A program made the translations under genes and the position numbers. Below the pieces are notes generated by a model. That model worked only from the letters and a program-made list of their open reading frames with translations, was not told where the DNA came from and searched no databases. Of a DNA stretch of 64,000 nucleotides, positions 8,436 through 17,689 are shown piece after piece. Each line of letters opens with the position of its first letter. Position 1 is the first letter of the stretch. The DNA is from DSSM01 sp964484125 (GTDB lineage: Bacteria > Bacteroidota > Ignavibacteria > Tepidaquicellales > Tepidaquicellaceae), in NCBI GenBank assembly GCA_964484125.1, contig CAZAEK010000003.1:124001-188000 (forward strand). Direction: 5' to 3'.

Positions 8436-8924
8436 ATGGAAGATAAAAGAAAAACTGTAAGTCAATCAAAAGTGCAAATGACTGAACTTGTACTTCCGAA
8501 TGATACAAATATGCTTGGGAATCTTTTAGGAGGCAGATTGATGCATTGGATTGATATAGCTGCTGCACTTGCGGCAGCAAGGCATACCAACAATGTATGC
8601 GTTACAGCCGCTGTTGATAATCTTTCTTTTCACAAGCCGATTCGGCTTGGGGATATTGTTTTACTAAAGGCATCCGTTAACAGGACATTCCGTACATCAC
8701 TTGAAGTTGGAGTTAAAGTTGAAGTAGAAGATATTCATACAGGGGAAATCGCTCATTCAAACAGTGCATATCTGACATTTGTAAGTATCCATCCGGTTAC
8801 ACGCAAACCAATTGAAGTCTCAGAAATAATTCCGGAAACAGAAGAAGAAATCAGAAGATATAGTGATGCTTTAAAACGAAGAGAGCAGAGAATTAAACAG
8901 CAAAAAGGGAAAGACAAAAACTGA
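8436..8924 (+). CDS. Acyl-CoA thioesterase, hotdog fold (YciA/ACOT type)
   Basis: A 162-residue single-domain hotdog protein. VLPNDTNMLGNLLGGRLMHWID is the region that carries the catalytic Asn and Asp of the YciA/ACOT7 family, and AAVDNLSFHKPIRLGD follows as expected. It hydrolyses acyl-CoA to the free acid and CoA in the cytoplasm; chain-length preference is unknown. The C-terminal 25 residues are a highly charged helix. It lies between bamD and an ABC ATPase gene, with gaps of 8 bases and 1 base, so it is probably co-transcribed with them, though no functional link is evident. Confidence 0.92.
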   Translation: MEDKRKTVSQSKVQMTELVLPNDTNMLGNLLGGRLMHWIDIAAALAAARHTNNVCVTAAVDNLSFHKPIRLGDIVLLKASVNRTFRTSLEVGVKVEVEDIHTGEIAHSNSAYLTFVSIHPVTRKPIEVSEIIPETEEEIRRYSDALKRREQRIKQQKGKDKN

Positions 8925-8925
8925 A

Positions 8926-9570
8926 ATGAGAAGTGTAGAACTTCATTGTAAAGATTTATCAAAGAAGTTTTTGAATAAAATCATATTTAAGAACCTTGAT
9001 TTAACATTATCAGGTGGAGATTCGCTTTCAATAACCGGAAGAAACGGAAGCGGGAAATCTACATTGATTAAAGTAATTTCAAATCTTATCAGAGAAACTT
9101 CGGGGCAGGTAATAATCAATATTGACGGTAAAGAAATTCCCCAGGAGAAAAGGTACAGGTATATAGGACTTGTAGCGCCGTATCTTAATTTATATGATGA
9201 ACTAAATGCATTTGAAAACCTTGATTTTTTTTACAGACTGAAAAATAAAAATACTTCAGGCAAAACATCAAATGAAAAGATTAATACCTTGCTTGACAGA
9301 GTAAACCTATACAGCAGAAGAGGAGACCTTGTAAAAAATTATTCTTCAGGGATGAAGCAGAGATTAAAAATGGCTTTTTCAATAATAAGTGAACCGGAAA
9401 TATTATTTATGGACGAGCCGAGAACAAATCTCGATAAAGAAGGTATAGAAATTGCATATTCAATTGCAGAAGAACAAAAACAAAGGGGAATTCTTATTAT
9501 AGCTACAAATGAAGCAGAAGATTTACATCTCTGCAAAAGACAAATAAATATAGAAGATTACAGTGTATAA
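8926..9570 (+). CDS. ABC transporter ATP-binding protein, CcmA-like
   Basis: A 214-residue stand-alone nucleotide-binding domain. It has Walker A GRNGSGKST, signature YSSGMKQR and Walker B ILFMDEP. The D-loop region reads PRTNLD where TSNLD or TTGLD is usual. Length and pattern resemble CcmA, the ATPase of the haem/cytochrome-c maturation exporter, but no ccmB or ccmC partner is adjacent, so that assignment is tentative. It starts one base after the thioesterase stop (TGAAATG) and is the last gene of the plus-strand series, followed by a terminator. Confidence 0.85.
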   Translation: MRSVELHCKDLSKKFLNKIIFKNLDLTLSGGDSLSITGRNGSGKSTLIKVISNLIRETSGQVIINIDGKEIPQEKRYRYIGLVAPYLNLYDELNAFENLDFFYRLKNKNTSGKTSNEKINTLLDRVNLYSRRGDLVKNYSSGMKQRLKMAFSIISEPEILFMDEPRTNLDKEGIEIAYSIAEEQKQRGILIIATNEAEDLHLCKRQINIEDYSV

Positions 9571-9575
9571 ATAAG

Positions 9576-9597
9576 AGGCAGGGTTTAAACCCTGCCT
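9576..9597. terminator. Palindromic terminator between convergent genes
   Basis: A perfect 22-base palindrome (AGGCAGGGTTTAAACCCTGC plus CT) lies 5 bases after the ABC ATPase stop and 5 bases before the glutamine synthetase stop. It folds into an 8-bp GC-rich stem with a TTTAAA loop and has T-rich sequence on both exits, so it probably ends both converging transcripts. Confidence 0.75.
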
Positions 9598-9602
9598 TTA
9601 TA

Positions 9603-11057
9603 TTACATTTCGTAGTACAGATGAAATTCGTATGGATGTGGTCTTAAAGCAATTTGCTTGATTTCTGTTTCAAATTTATAATCTATCCAAGTTTCAATCA
9701 ATTCATCAGTAAAAACATTACCTTCCTTTAAGAATGCATTGTCATGCTCAAGAGAATGAAGTGCCTGTTCAAGATTTTCCGGTGCCTGTCTGATTTTCTT
9801 TGTTTCGTCATGTGATAGATGGAACATGTCTTTTGACACTGCTTCCCCGGGGTGGATTTTATTTTTGATTCCATCAAGACCGGCAAGTAGCATTGCAGAA
9901 AATGCAAGATACGGATTAGAAGTTCCATCAGGAGAACGAAATTCAATTCTCTTTGCTTTAGGATTATTTGAATACATCGGAATTCTGATAGCAGCGCTTC
10001 TGTTACTCTTTGAATAGACAAGTGTTACAGGTGCTTCATAGCCCGGTACGAGACGTTTATATGAATTTGTTGTCGGGTTTGTAAAAGCAAGTACTGAAGG
10101 TGCATGATGAAGAAGTCCACCGATAAAATGTAAAGCTGTTTCAGAAAGATTTGCATATTCGTTTCCGAAGAATAAATTATTTCCATCTTTCCATAATGAA
10201 AGGTGAATGTGCATACCGCTTCCATTATCTCCGAAAATTGGTTTAGGCATAAAGGTGGCAGTCTTGCCCATTGCTTTAGCTGTGTTTTTGACAATGTATT
10301 TAAACATCATAAGTTTATCTGCACAATCAAGCAGATGGCTGTATTTAAAATCAATTTCTGCCTGACCAGCTGTAGCAACTTCGTGGTGCTGACGTTCTAC
10401 TTCGATACCGACAGACATGAGGTTTTCAACTATTGCAGTCCTTATATCATGAGTAGCATCTGCAGGAGGAACAGGAAAGTAACCTTCCTTCATTCTGATT
10501 TTATGTCCGAGATTAGCTTCATTTTCAGAACCGGTATTCCAGAATCCTTCCCGTGAATCAATTCTATACCAGCTTGAATATTCATTCACGTTATAAGCAA
10601 CATGGTCAAGAATAAAAAACTCCGCCTCAGGCCCGAAATTAGCAGTATCTGCAATTCCTGTTGAAAGCATATAGTCAACGGCTTTTCTTGCAACAAATCT
10701 CGGGTCGTGGTCATAACTCTGCAAATCAATTGTGTCAGTAATATCGCAAATCATAATCATTGTGTTTGGTTTCATAAATGGATCAAGCTTAGCGGTTGAA
10801 GGGTCAGGGAATGCAAGCATATCCGAATCGTTTATTGCTTTCCAACCTCTAATTGATGAACCGTCAAAGCCAAGACCTTCAAAAAAAATATCTTTTGTCA
10901 GTTGGTCAACAGGTATTGTAAAATGCTGCCACTGCCCGGGCAGATCAACAAATCTCATGTCAATCATCTTTACTTCTTTTTCCTTGATCATTTTAAAAAC
11001 ATCGTCAATCAATTTGATTTTTTGTAATTGTTTTTCCTTAAATGTTGTTTTATCCAT
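9603..11057 (-). CDS. glnA: Glutamine synthetase, type I, lacking the adenylylation tyrosine
   Basis: A 484-residue GS-I enzyme. The N-terminal beta-grasp has VDLPGQWQHFTIP (the Asp that completes the neighbour's active site) and GFDGSSIRGW. The catalytic domain shows FGPEAEFFILD, HHEVATAGQAEIDF, NGSGMHIHLSLW, NRSAAIRIP and EFRSPDGTSNPYLAF, so all metal and substrate ligands are present. It makes glutamine from glutamate, ammonium and ATP. The length is that of the beta subtype, but the site matching E. coli Tyr397 (NLYDL) reads DMFHL, with Phe at residue 412, so it cannot be adenylylated there. It is transcribed separately from the second synthetase upstream, because a terminator lies between them. 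Confidence 0.96.
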   Translation of the reverse strand: MDKTTFKEKQLQKIKLIDDVFKMIKEKEVKMIDMRFVDLPGQWQHFTIPVDQLTKDIFFEGLGFDGSSIRGWKAINDSDMLAFPDPSTAKLDPFMKPNTMIMICDITDTIDLQSYDHDPRFVARKAVDYMLSTGIADTANFGPEAEFFILDHVAYNVNEYSSWYRIDSREGFWNTGSENEANLGHKIRMKEGYFPVPPADATHDIRTAIVENLMSVGIEVERQHHEVATAGQAEIDFKYSHLLDCADKLMMFKYIVKNTAKAMGKTATFMPKPIFGDNGSGMHIHLSLWKDGNNLFFGNEYANLSETALHFIGGLLHHAPSVLAFTNPTTNSYKRLVPGYEAPVTLVYSKSNRSAAIRIPMYSNNPKAKRIEFRSPDGTSNPYLAFSAMLLAGLDGIKNKIHPGEAVSKDMFHLSHDETKKIRQAPENLEQALHSLEHDNAFLKEGNVFTDELIETWIDYKFETEIKQIALRPHPYEFHLYYEM

Positions 11058-11109
11058 TTTATTTAATATTAATTTCCAGATTTTGAATAATTTATTCTTC
11101 TACTGTAAC

Positions 11110-11145
11110 AAAAAAAATGGTTCCGAAATTCTATTCCCGGAACCA
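11110..11145 (-). terminator. Intrinsic terminator after the second glutamine synthetase
   Basis: Reading the minus strand, TGGTTCCG (11138-11145) pairs over 8 bp with CGGAACCA (11118-11125) and is followed at once by eight T residues. The loop is 12 bases. It lies 26 bases after the stop of the gene at 11172, so it should end the nifJ-DHOD-GS2 message before glnA. Confidence 0.85.
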
Positions 11146-11171
11146 AAAAATATAATTAAATTATTTAATTT

Positions 11172-12710
11172 TCAATTCTTATGCAAATCTTTATGCATAA
11201 TTCTTTTAACCTCAATTGCCCGGTTTTTTCCTGAAAGCTCAGATAAATGTCTTTGAAGTTCTTTGTCGTTTTCTGCTTCAAGAGCATTAATTGCATAATC
11301 AGTTACGCTCGGTGGGAAAATCCCGTTTTTTTCGTAAAGCGAACGTTTCATTCTCATTACCTTTGCAGATTCGGCACAACTTGAAGGAAGTTTTAAGAGA
11401 TCTTTTGTTAAAGATCTGTCTTTATGAATATTTCCTTTAACATAAAGTTTTTCAGCAATTGCAAGTGAATCTTTATTTTCAAATCCATGAGTAACTGCAC
11501 AGGTAATACCTGCCATTAAGAGATGAGAGTTTGCACTGCCATCAGGCGTTCTCAATTCCACTGTCTGCATACTGTCAATTTCAAGTGGGGTACTTTTATG
11601 ACCTCTGTTAACTACTGAGGCAAGGTTACTGATTTTAGACCATCCGAGAGGTACTCTTATCATCGCACTACGGTTACTGTCACTCCAGCAAACCTGTGTA
11701 GGGGCTTCCTGGTTTGGAACAAGTCTTAAATAAGAAGAGGCAACTGTATTACCAAAAGCAGTCAGAGAATCTGCATAATCGCATAAACCGCCGATAAGTT
11801 TTTTTGCTTCGGTAGAAAGGTTCCCGTTTTTATCAGTCATAACATTCTTTCCGTTTTTCTTCAGTTTTGTGTGAATGTGCATACCATTACCAGCTATTCC
11901 TTCTTCAAGCTTAGGAGTAAAAGTAGCTGTCATTCCGTATTTAGCTGCAATATTTCTGATAAGCCATTTTGAAATAACTATGCTATCAGCAGCTTCCGGT
12001 GCAGGGACGGAAAGTAATTCTATCTCAACCTGTTCGCCTGTTCTTCCGTTTATTTCTTCTGAAGAACTGTCAATAATATCAATAAAACCGACTTCGCTAT
12101 GAGCATATTTTACAAGACCAACAATCTGTGTGATTTCTTTTAGCATCTCAGCAAGAACCTTACTTGTCTTTATGAAAGGCGATGATGCATGATAAGCAGC
12201 TTGTTTTGGAGGAATGTATAAATTAATCTCCGGTTTATAGAAAAGATAAAATTCCAGTTCGCCAAATGTATGAAGTTCAAGTCCGGTTTTTTTCTTAAGT
12301 TCATCATAGGCATTTAAGAGGACATTATCGGGAGTGAATGGTGCGAGATTTCCATCTGCAGTAAGATATCTGCAGACAAAATCAAGACTGCCCGGAATGA
12401 ATGGGTTAAGGAATGCGGATTCCCAGACAGGAACAATATATAAATCCGATAAACCTGTATCAACCATACCTTTAAACAATGAAGAACCGTCAACTCTTTC
12501 TCCTTCTGTTAAAACGATTTCAGCATTGCTTTTTGCAGGGAGTGGAATCTGAAGTTCCTTTAATTTTCCGTCAAGAGCTGTATAGTGAAAAGTAATCCTT
12601 TCAATGTTTTTTTTCTCAATAACTTTGAGTAAATCTTCCCGTGTGAAGTCTTCTTTAGGTTTATTTAAAAAGACTGAAATCGGGTTTGCCAACGCATACG
12701 GATTGTTCAT
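11172..12710 (-). CDS. Divergent glutamine synthetase family protein
   Basis: A 512-residue member of the GS-I fold family, clearly different from the neighbouring GlnA. Conserved parts are VDGSSLF, FGELEFYLF (metal-binding Glu pair), GNGMHIHTKL (His), SNRSAMIRVP and VELRTPDGSANSHL (Glu/Arg). The usual HHEVA-GQ segment is altered to HSEVGFIDIID followed by RTGEQVEIEL. There is no adenylylation-type Tyr motif. It may be a second ammonium-assimilating synthetase or a ligase for another amine; the sequence alone does not decide. It follows the DHOD-like gene by 29 bases and is probably co-transcribed with nifJ. Confidence 0.88.
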   Translation of the reverse strand: MNNPYALANPISVFLNKPKEDFTREDLLKVIEKKNIERITFHYTALDGKLKELQIPLPAKSNAEIVLTEGERVDGSSLFKGMVDTGLSDLYIVPVWESAFLNPFIPGSLDFVCRYLTADGNLAPFTPDNVLLNAYDELKKKTGLELHTFGELEFYLFYKPEINLYIPPKQAAYHASSPFIKTSKVLAEMLKEITQIVGLVKYAHSEVGFIDIIDSSSEEINGRTGEQVEIELLSVPAPEAADSIVISKWLIRNIAAKYGMTATFTPKLEEGIAGNGMHIHTKLKKNGKNVMTDKNGNLSTEAKKLIGGLCDYADSLTAFGNTVASSYLRLVPNQEAPTQVCWSDSNRSAMIRVPLGWSKISNLASVVNRGHKSTPLEIDSMQTVELRTPDGSANSHLLMAGITCAVTHGFENKDSLAIAEKLYVKGNIHKDRSLTKDLLKLPSSCAESAKVMRMKRSLYEKNGIFPPSVTDYAINALEAENDKELQRHLSELSGKNRAIEVKRIMHKDLHKN

Positions 12711-12739
12711 ATACTAAGGTTAAAAATTTTCAGAATTTA

Positions 12740-13735
12740 TTAATTCATTTTATAATTATTAAGAGCTTTCATATAATTAGCTCTTTCAAAAGCTGCCGGA
12801 TCTGCAACAGACTTCTGACTAAGACTACCCTTCATCATATCTACTGAATCATATTCATTTTCTTCCATCCAGTTTTCAAGACCTGCGAGTATTTCCTTTA
12901 CCCTTATTATTCCATTTCTGAGGAGTTCAGAACAAATCATTGCGGCATCTCCGCCTGCCATTAATACTTTTATAACATCATAGTGAGTCTGAATACCGCT
13001 TGTAGCCGCAAGTGATGCTTTTAGTTTTCCGTAAAGAATTGCGAGCCATCTCAATGGAAGTCTCAATTCCCAGTTATTGCTGAGCACAATATTAGGAACT
13101 ACATCAAGGTTTTCCAGGTCAAAATCCGGTTGATAGAATCTGTTGAAAAGAACAAGAGCATCTGCACCGGCTTCGTCGAGTCTTTTAGCCATATTAGCCA
13201 TAGATGAAAAGTATGGACTCAGCTTCATTGCAACCGGAATATTAATCGAATTTTTAATAGCTTTCAGATCCCTTATATAAATTTCTTCTATTGTGCTGCC
13301 GTCTTTATTCATATCTGCTGCAACCTGATAAACGTTTAATTCGAGTCCATCAGCACCGGCTTCTTCTATGAGTTTGCCGTATTGCATCCAGCCGCTTTTA
13401 GAAATACCATTTAGACTTCCGATCACAGGAATAGAAACGGTTTCCTTTATTTTGCGGATGTGATTCAGATATTCTTCAGGTCCGAGAAAATATTCATTCG
13501 GCTCAGGGAAATAATTTAATGCTTCAGCGAAACTTTCGGTCCCGTATGACATAAAATATTCATATTCGTCAGCTTCGTGTTTTATCTGTTCTTCAAAAAG
13601 GGAATATACTACGATTGCAGATGCTCCTGCATCCTCAAGAGCTTTCACAATTCCCAGATCTTTTGAAAGCGGTGAAGCTGAAGGAACCAGCGGGTTCTTC
13701 AGCTCTAATCCCATATACTTAGTTTTTAAATCCAC
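12740..13735 (-). CDS. Dihydroorotate dehydrogenase-like flavoprotein linked to nifJ
   Basis: A 331-residue TIM-barrel protein of the DHOD family. It opens DLKTKYMGLELKNPLVPSAS and has the FMN-phosphate region SGIQTHYDVIKVLMAGGDA. The active-site strand that reads ELNLSCPN in true class 1 enzymes reads ELNVYQVAADM here, so the usual catalytic Cys or Ser is not obvious. It is therefore unlikely to be the pyrimidine-pathway enzyme. Genes of this kind are known next to nifJ in other bacteria, and it follows nifJ here by 27 bases, so an electron-transfer or oxidoreductase role with pyruvate:ferredoxin oxidoreductase is plausible. Its substrate is unknown. Confidence 0.85.
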   Translation of the reverse strand: MDLKTKYMGLELKNPLVPSASPLSKDLGIVKALEDAGASAIVVYSLFEEQIKHEADEYEYFMSYGTESFAEALNYFPEPNEYFLGPEEYLNHIRKIKETVSIPVIGSLNGISKSGWMQYGKLIEEAGADGLELNVYQVAADMNKDGSTIEEIYIRDLKAIKNSINIPVAMKLSPYFSSMANMAKRLDEAGADALVLFNRFYQPDFDLENLDVVPNIVLSNNWELRLPLRWLAILYGKLKASLAATSGIQTHYDVIKVLMAGGDAAMICSELLRNGIIRVKEILAGLENWMEENEYDSVDMMKGSLSQKSVADPAAFERANYMKALNNYKMN

Positions 13736-13762
13736 TTTGATTAATTTTTTATTTTTTGAAAA

Positions 13763-16700
13763 TTACTTGTTTAAATCAGAAGCAAGCTTTTCGTAAAGTT
13801 TTCTTCTTTCAATAATATCTTCCTGTGCCAACTCAAGAAGTTTACGAGCCATCTCAGGGTTGGATTTTGTAAGCATCTTGTATCTGTTTTCTTTGTAGGC
13901 ATAATCTTCAAACTTTATTTTTGCAGGACCTGAATCGAGTTTAAGAGGATTCTCTCCACGCATAACTAATTCAGGATTATATCTGAACAATTGCCAGTAT
14001 CCGCTGTCAACTGCAAGTTTTTGATTTTCATGACCGCTGCTCATATTAATACCGTGGGCTATACAATGGCTGTATGCGATTATAATTGAAGGACCATTAT
14101 AAGCTTCTGCTTCAAGGAATGCTCTCAGGCATTGAAGGTCATTAGCACCCATAGCAACCTTTGCAACATATACATTACCGTAACTCATAGCCATCATTCC
14201 GAGATCTTTTTTAGCAGTGGGTTTTCCAGATGCAGCAAATTTTGCAACTGCACCTAAACCTGTAGATTTGGACATCTGGCCGCCTGTATTTGAATATACC
14301 TCTGTATCAAGGACAAGGATGTTGACATTTTTTCCTGAGGCAATTACGTGGTCAAGACCTCCATATCCTATATCATAAGCCCAGCCGTCTCCTCCGATTA
14401 TCCAAACAGATTTTTTAATAAGATAATCTGCAATAGTTAATAGATGTTTTGCTTCAGGTGAATCATCTTTACTAAGCTTCTCTTTCAAAATTTCGATTCT
14501 TTTCCTTTGTTCGTAAATTCCAGCTTCATCGCTTTGATCTGCGTCAATTATTTCATTAACAAGTTCTATACCTATAGTATCATATAATTTCCTTAATAAT
14601 TCAATTGCGTATTCTCTGTGTTTGTCAATAGAAAGTCTCATACCAAAACCAAATTCAGCATTATCCTCGAATAATGAATTAGACCACGCAGGTCCTCTGC
14701 CTTCCTTGTTTACAGTCCATGGAGTTGTTGGTAAATTAGCTCCATAAATAGAAGAGCATCCGGTTGCATTAGCAATTATTGCTCTGTCGCCGAAAAGTTG
14801 TGATACTAATTTAACGTAAGGTGTTTCACCGCAACCAGCACAGGCGCCGGAAAATTCAAACAAGGGTTGTAAAAACTGACTTCCTTTTACCGAAGCAACA
14901 TTTAATTTACTTCTGTCATATTCCGGTAAGTTAAGGAAATATTCCCAGTTAACTCTTTCCTGTTCTCTGAGTGGAATCTGAGGAGCCATATTGATTGCCT
15001 TAAGTTTTGGCTCTCTTTTATTCTTTGCAGGGCAGAATTCAACACATAATCCGCAACCAGTGCAATCTTCAACAGCAACCTGAATTGTATATTCAGTGCC
15101 GGGTTCGAATTCTTTTCCTTTTGCCGCAGTGTGTTTAAATGATGCAGGGGCATTTTCGAGTTCTTTTGCCGGATATGCTTTGATTCGAATTGTTGCATGC
15201 GGGCATATCAATGCACACTTACCGCATTGAATACATACTTCAGGATCCCATACAGGCACTTCAAGTGCAATATTTCGTTTTTCCCATTGAGCAGTTCCTG
15301 TCGGGAAAGTTCCGTCAACAGGCATTTGACTGACAGGGACTTCGTCACCAAGACCTTCCATTATTTTTCCGAGTGTAATTTTTACATATTCCGGAGCTTT
15401 TTCTGATACTATCGGGGGAAGTTCGTTGTTGCTTATTATTTTTTCGCTGTCACTAACTTCAAAAAGATTTGCAAGAGTTTTATCAACTGCCTCATAATTT
15501 TTCCTTACGATTTCGTCACCTTTTGCACCGTAAGTCTTTTTAATAGCTTTCTTAATTTGCTCTATTGCTTCTTCTCTTGGCAGAACTCCTGAAATTGCAA
15601 AGAAACAGGTTTGCATAATAGTATTAATTCTTGAACCCATTCCGGTTTCTTTTGCGACTTTATAAGCATCAATTACATAAAATTTTAATTTTTTATTTAC
15701 TATCTGTTCACAAATTTTTCTCGGCATTTTTGAAAACACTTCTTCTTTTGAGAATGGGCTGTTTAAAAGAAATGTGCCTCCATCTTTGATATTTTTAAGT
15801 ATATCAAATTTTTCAAGAAGTGTGAACTGGTGGCAACCGATAAAATTTGCTTCCTGAATAAGATATGTTGACTTAATTTGTTTTTTCCCGAATCTGAGAT
15901 GAGATACTGTAGTTGAACCGGATTTTTTTGAGTCATATACAAAGAAACCCTGAGCATAATTGTCTGTTTCCTCTCCGATGATTTTTATGCTGTTTTTATT
16001 TGCTCCAACTGTACCGTCTGAACCAAGACCATAAAACATTGCAGTTATTGTACCTTCCGGTTCTGTTTTAAAAGATGAATCGTAGGAAAGACTTGTATTG
16101 GTTACGTCATCATTTATACCAACTGTGAAATGGTTTTTAGGTTCTTTTTCATTTAAATTATCAAGCACGGCTTTGACCATTCCCGGTGTAAATTCTTTTG
16201 AAGACAATCCGTATCTTCCGCCGACAATTTTCGGGATTTTATTAAATGGGGGATTATCACTGCTCATAGCTTCAGAAATTGCAGTTACCACATCGAGATA
16301 TAATGGCTCACCTAAAGACCCGGGTTCTTTTGTACGGTCGAGAACAGCAATGCTTTTTACTGATTCAGGAATTGCATTTAATAGGTGTTTTGCAGAAAAT
16401 GGTCGGTATAATCTTACTTTTACTAACCCTACCTTTTCTTTTGAGTTTGCTACAAGAAAGTTTACAGTTTCTTCAGCAGTTTCAGCACCGGAACCCATCA
16501 TAACTATAATCCTTTCTGCCTGCGGATCTCCTATATAATCGAAAAGATGATATCTTCTGCCTGTCAGTTCAAAAAATTTATCCATAGCTGATTCTACTAC
16601 TGATGGACAAGCATTATAATATTTATTAACGGTTTCACGTCCCTGGAAATATACATCAGGATTCTGAGCAGTACCTCTAAGAACAGGTTTTTCGGGAGTG

Positions 16701-17323
16701 AGAGCACGTGCTCTGTGTTCAAAGACAAATTTATCATCAATCATTGCTTTTAAATCATCTTCAGTCAGTTGTTCTATTTTATTGACTTCATGGGAAGTTC
16801 TGAATCCGTCAAAGAAATGTAGAAAAGGAACTCTTGATTCAAGGGTAGATTTTTGGGCTATCAATGCGAAATCCATAACTTCCTGAACTGAGCCGGAACA
16901 TAATAAAGCAAATCCTGTTTGCCTTGTTGACATAACATCACTATGGTCTCCATAGATTGACAATGCCTGAGCAGCAATAGAGCGGGCAGAGACGTGGAAT
17001 ACTGTAGAAGTAAGTTCACCAGCAATCTTATACATATTGGGGATCATTAGTAATAATCCCTGAGAAGCTGTGAAAGTAGTTGTCAGAGAACCGCTTTGCA
17101 GGGAACCGTGAACAGCGCCAGACGCACCTCCTTCACTTTGTAGTTCAGATACAGAAGGAATAGTTCCCCATATGTTTTTATTACCTGCAGCAGACCAGGC
17201 ATCTGATAACTCTCCCATTCCGGAAGAAGGTGTTATCGGGTAAATAGCAATTACTTCGTTCGTTTTATGTGCAACATAAGCAGCGGCTTCATTACCATCA
17301 ATTGTTACTTTGTTTCTTATCAT
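13763..17323 (-). CDS. nifJ: Pyruvate:ferredoxin (flavodoxin) oxidoreductase
   Basis: A 1186-residue single-chain enzyme, the usual length of fused PFOR. It oxidises pyruvate and CoA to acetyl-CoA and CO2 and reduces ferredoxin, or works in reverse to fix CO2. Domains in order: pyrimidine-binding TPP domain (IYPITPSSGMGELSD), CoA-binding and gamma regions, a two-cluster ferredoxin domain (CIQCGKCALICPH and CTGCGLCVEFCP), then the TPP-pyrophosphate domain with CAGCGETPYVKL, ANATGCSSIYG and GGDGWAYDIGYGG. The start is preceded by AGGAG on the minus strand. It leads a likely unit with the DHOD-like gene and the second glutamine synthetase. Acetate kinase and phosphotransacetylase lie just upstream and would turn its acetyl-CoA into acetate and ATP. 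Confidence 0.98.
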   Translation of the reverse strand: MIRNKVTIDGNEAAAYVAHKTNEVIAIYPITPSSGMGELSDAWSAAGNKNIWGTIPSVSELQSEGGASGAVHGSLQSGSLTTTFTASQGLLLMIPNMYKIAGELTSTVFHVSARSIAAQALSIYGDHSDVMSTRQTGFALLCSGSVQEVMDFALIAQKSTLESRVPFLHFFDGFRTSHEVNKIEQLTEDDLKAMIDDKFVFEHRARALTPEKPVLRGTAQNPDVYFQGRETVNKYYNACPSVVESAMDKFFELTGRRYHLFDYIGDPQAERIIVMMGSGAETAEETVNFLVANSKEKVGLVKVRLYRPFSAKHLLNAIPESVKSIAVLDRTKEPGSLGEPLYLDVVTAISEAMSSDNPPFNKIPKIVGGRYGLSSKEFTPGMVKAVLDNLNEKEPKNHFTVGINDDVTNTSLSYDSSFKTEPEGTITAMFYGLGSDGTVGANKNSIKIIGEETDNYAQGFFVYDSKKSGSTTVSHLRFGKKQIKSTYLIQEANFIGCHQFTLLEKFDILKNIKDGGTFLLNSPFSKEEVFSKMPRKICEQIVNKKLKFYVIDAYKVAKETGMGSRINTIMQTCFFAISGVLPREEAIEQIKKAIKKTYGAKGDEIVRKNYEAVDKTLANLFEVSDSEKIISNNELPPIVSEKAPEYVKITLGKIMEGLGDEVPVSQMPVDGTFPTGTAQWEKRNIALEVPVWDPEVCIQCGKCALICPHATIRIKAYPAKELENAPASFKHTAAKGKEFEPGTEYTIQVAVEDCTGCGLCVEFCPAKNKREPKLKAINMAPQIPLREQERVNWEYFLNLPEYDRSKLNVASVKGSQFLQPLFEFSGACAGCGETPYVKLVSQLFGDRAIIANATGCSSIYGANLPTTPWTVNKEGRGPAWSNSLFEDNAEFGFGMRLSIDKHREYAIELLRKLYDTIGIELVNEIIDADQSDEAGIYEQRKRIEILKEKLSKDDSPEAKHLLTIADYLIKKSVWIIGGDGWAYDIGYGGLDHVIASGKNVNILVLDTEVYSNTGGQMSKSTGLGAVAKFAASGKPTAKKDLGMMAMSYGNVYVAKVAMGANDLQCLRAFLEAEAYNGPSIIIAYSHCIAHGINMSSGHENQKLAVDSGYWQLFRYNPELVMRGENPLKLDSGPAKIKFEDYAYKENRYKMLTKSNPEMARKLLELAQEDIIERRKLYEKLASDLNK

Positions 17324-17503
17324 AAAATGCTCCTGTTAATTTAAGTTTATTTGGGGTGAATTAAAATATTTTCCGAGAAACAATATAAGATATTGAGTGA
17401 AGGTATTTTTGAAAATATATTTCATATTCTCTAAAATAATCATTTTAAATTTTATTTAAAATGTATCTTTTTGATTTTTTATTCTGTTTATTAAAAATGC
17501 AAA

Positions 17504-17531
17504 ACCCTGTGTCCGGAGCAGAACACAGGGT
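17504..17531 (-). terminator. Hairpin with minus-strand terminator shape upstream of nifJ
   Basis: A perfect 9-bp stem (ACCCTGTGT with ACACAGGGT) encloses a 10-base loop. On the minus strand it is followed by TTTTGCATTTTT, which resembles an intrinsic terminator; on the plus strand there is no T tract. It lies 180 bases ahead of the nifJ start. It could be an attenuator in a long nifJ leader, or end a minus-strand transcript that I cannot identify. Confidence 0.5.
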
Positions 17532-17689
17532 CTATAATAACCCAAAAAACAAAAATGTTAAGAATAATATAACAATTTATTTACAAAAAAACAGCCGAAT
17601 TATTTGGTATTAATTTAATATTCCAAATTAATTTAAACGTATGTTTTAAATACCTTAAAATTTTTTTTTAAAAAAACTGAATTTAGGAC

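Noticed and set aside
10732..11256. Open frame of 174 codons on the plus strand
   Set aside because: It lies antisense to glnA and the terminator, has no ribosome binding site or family features, and glnA is certain.
12740..13735. Pyrimidine-pathway dihydroorotate dehydrogenase (pyrD)
   Set aside because: The catalytic strand lacks the usual Ser or Cys and the gene is tied to nifJ, so it is probably a different flavoprotein.
16098..16538. Open frame of 146 codons on the plus strand
   Set aside because: Antisense to nifJ, whose protein is continuous and conserved through this stretch.
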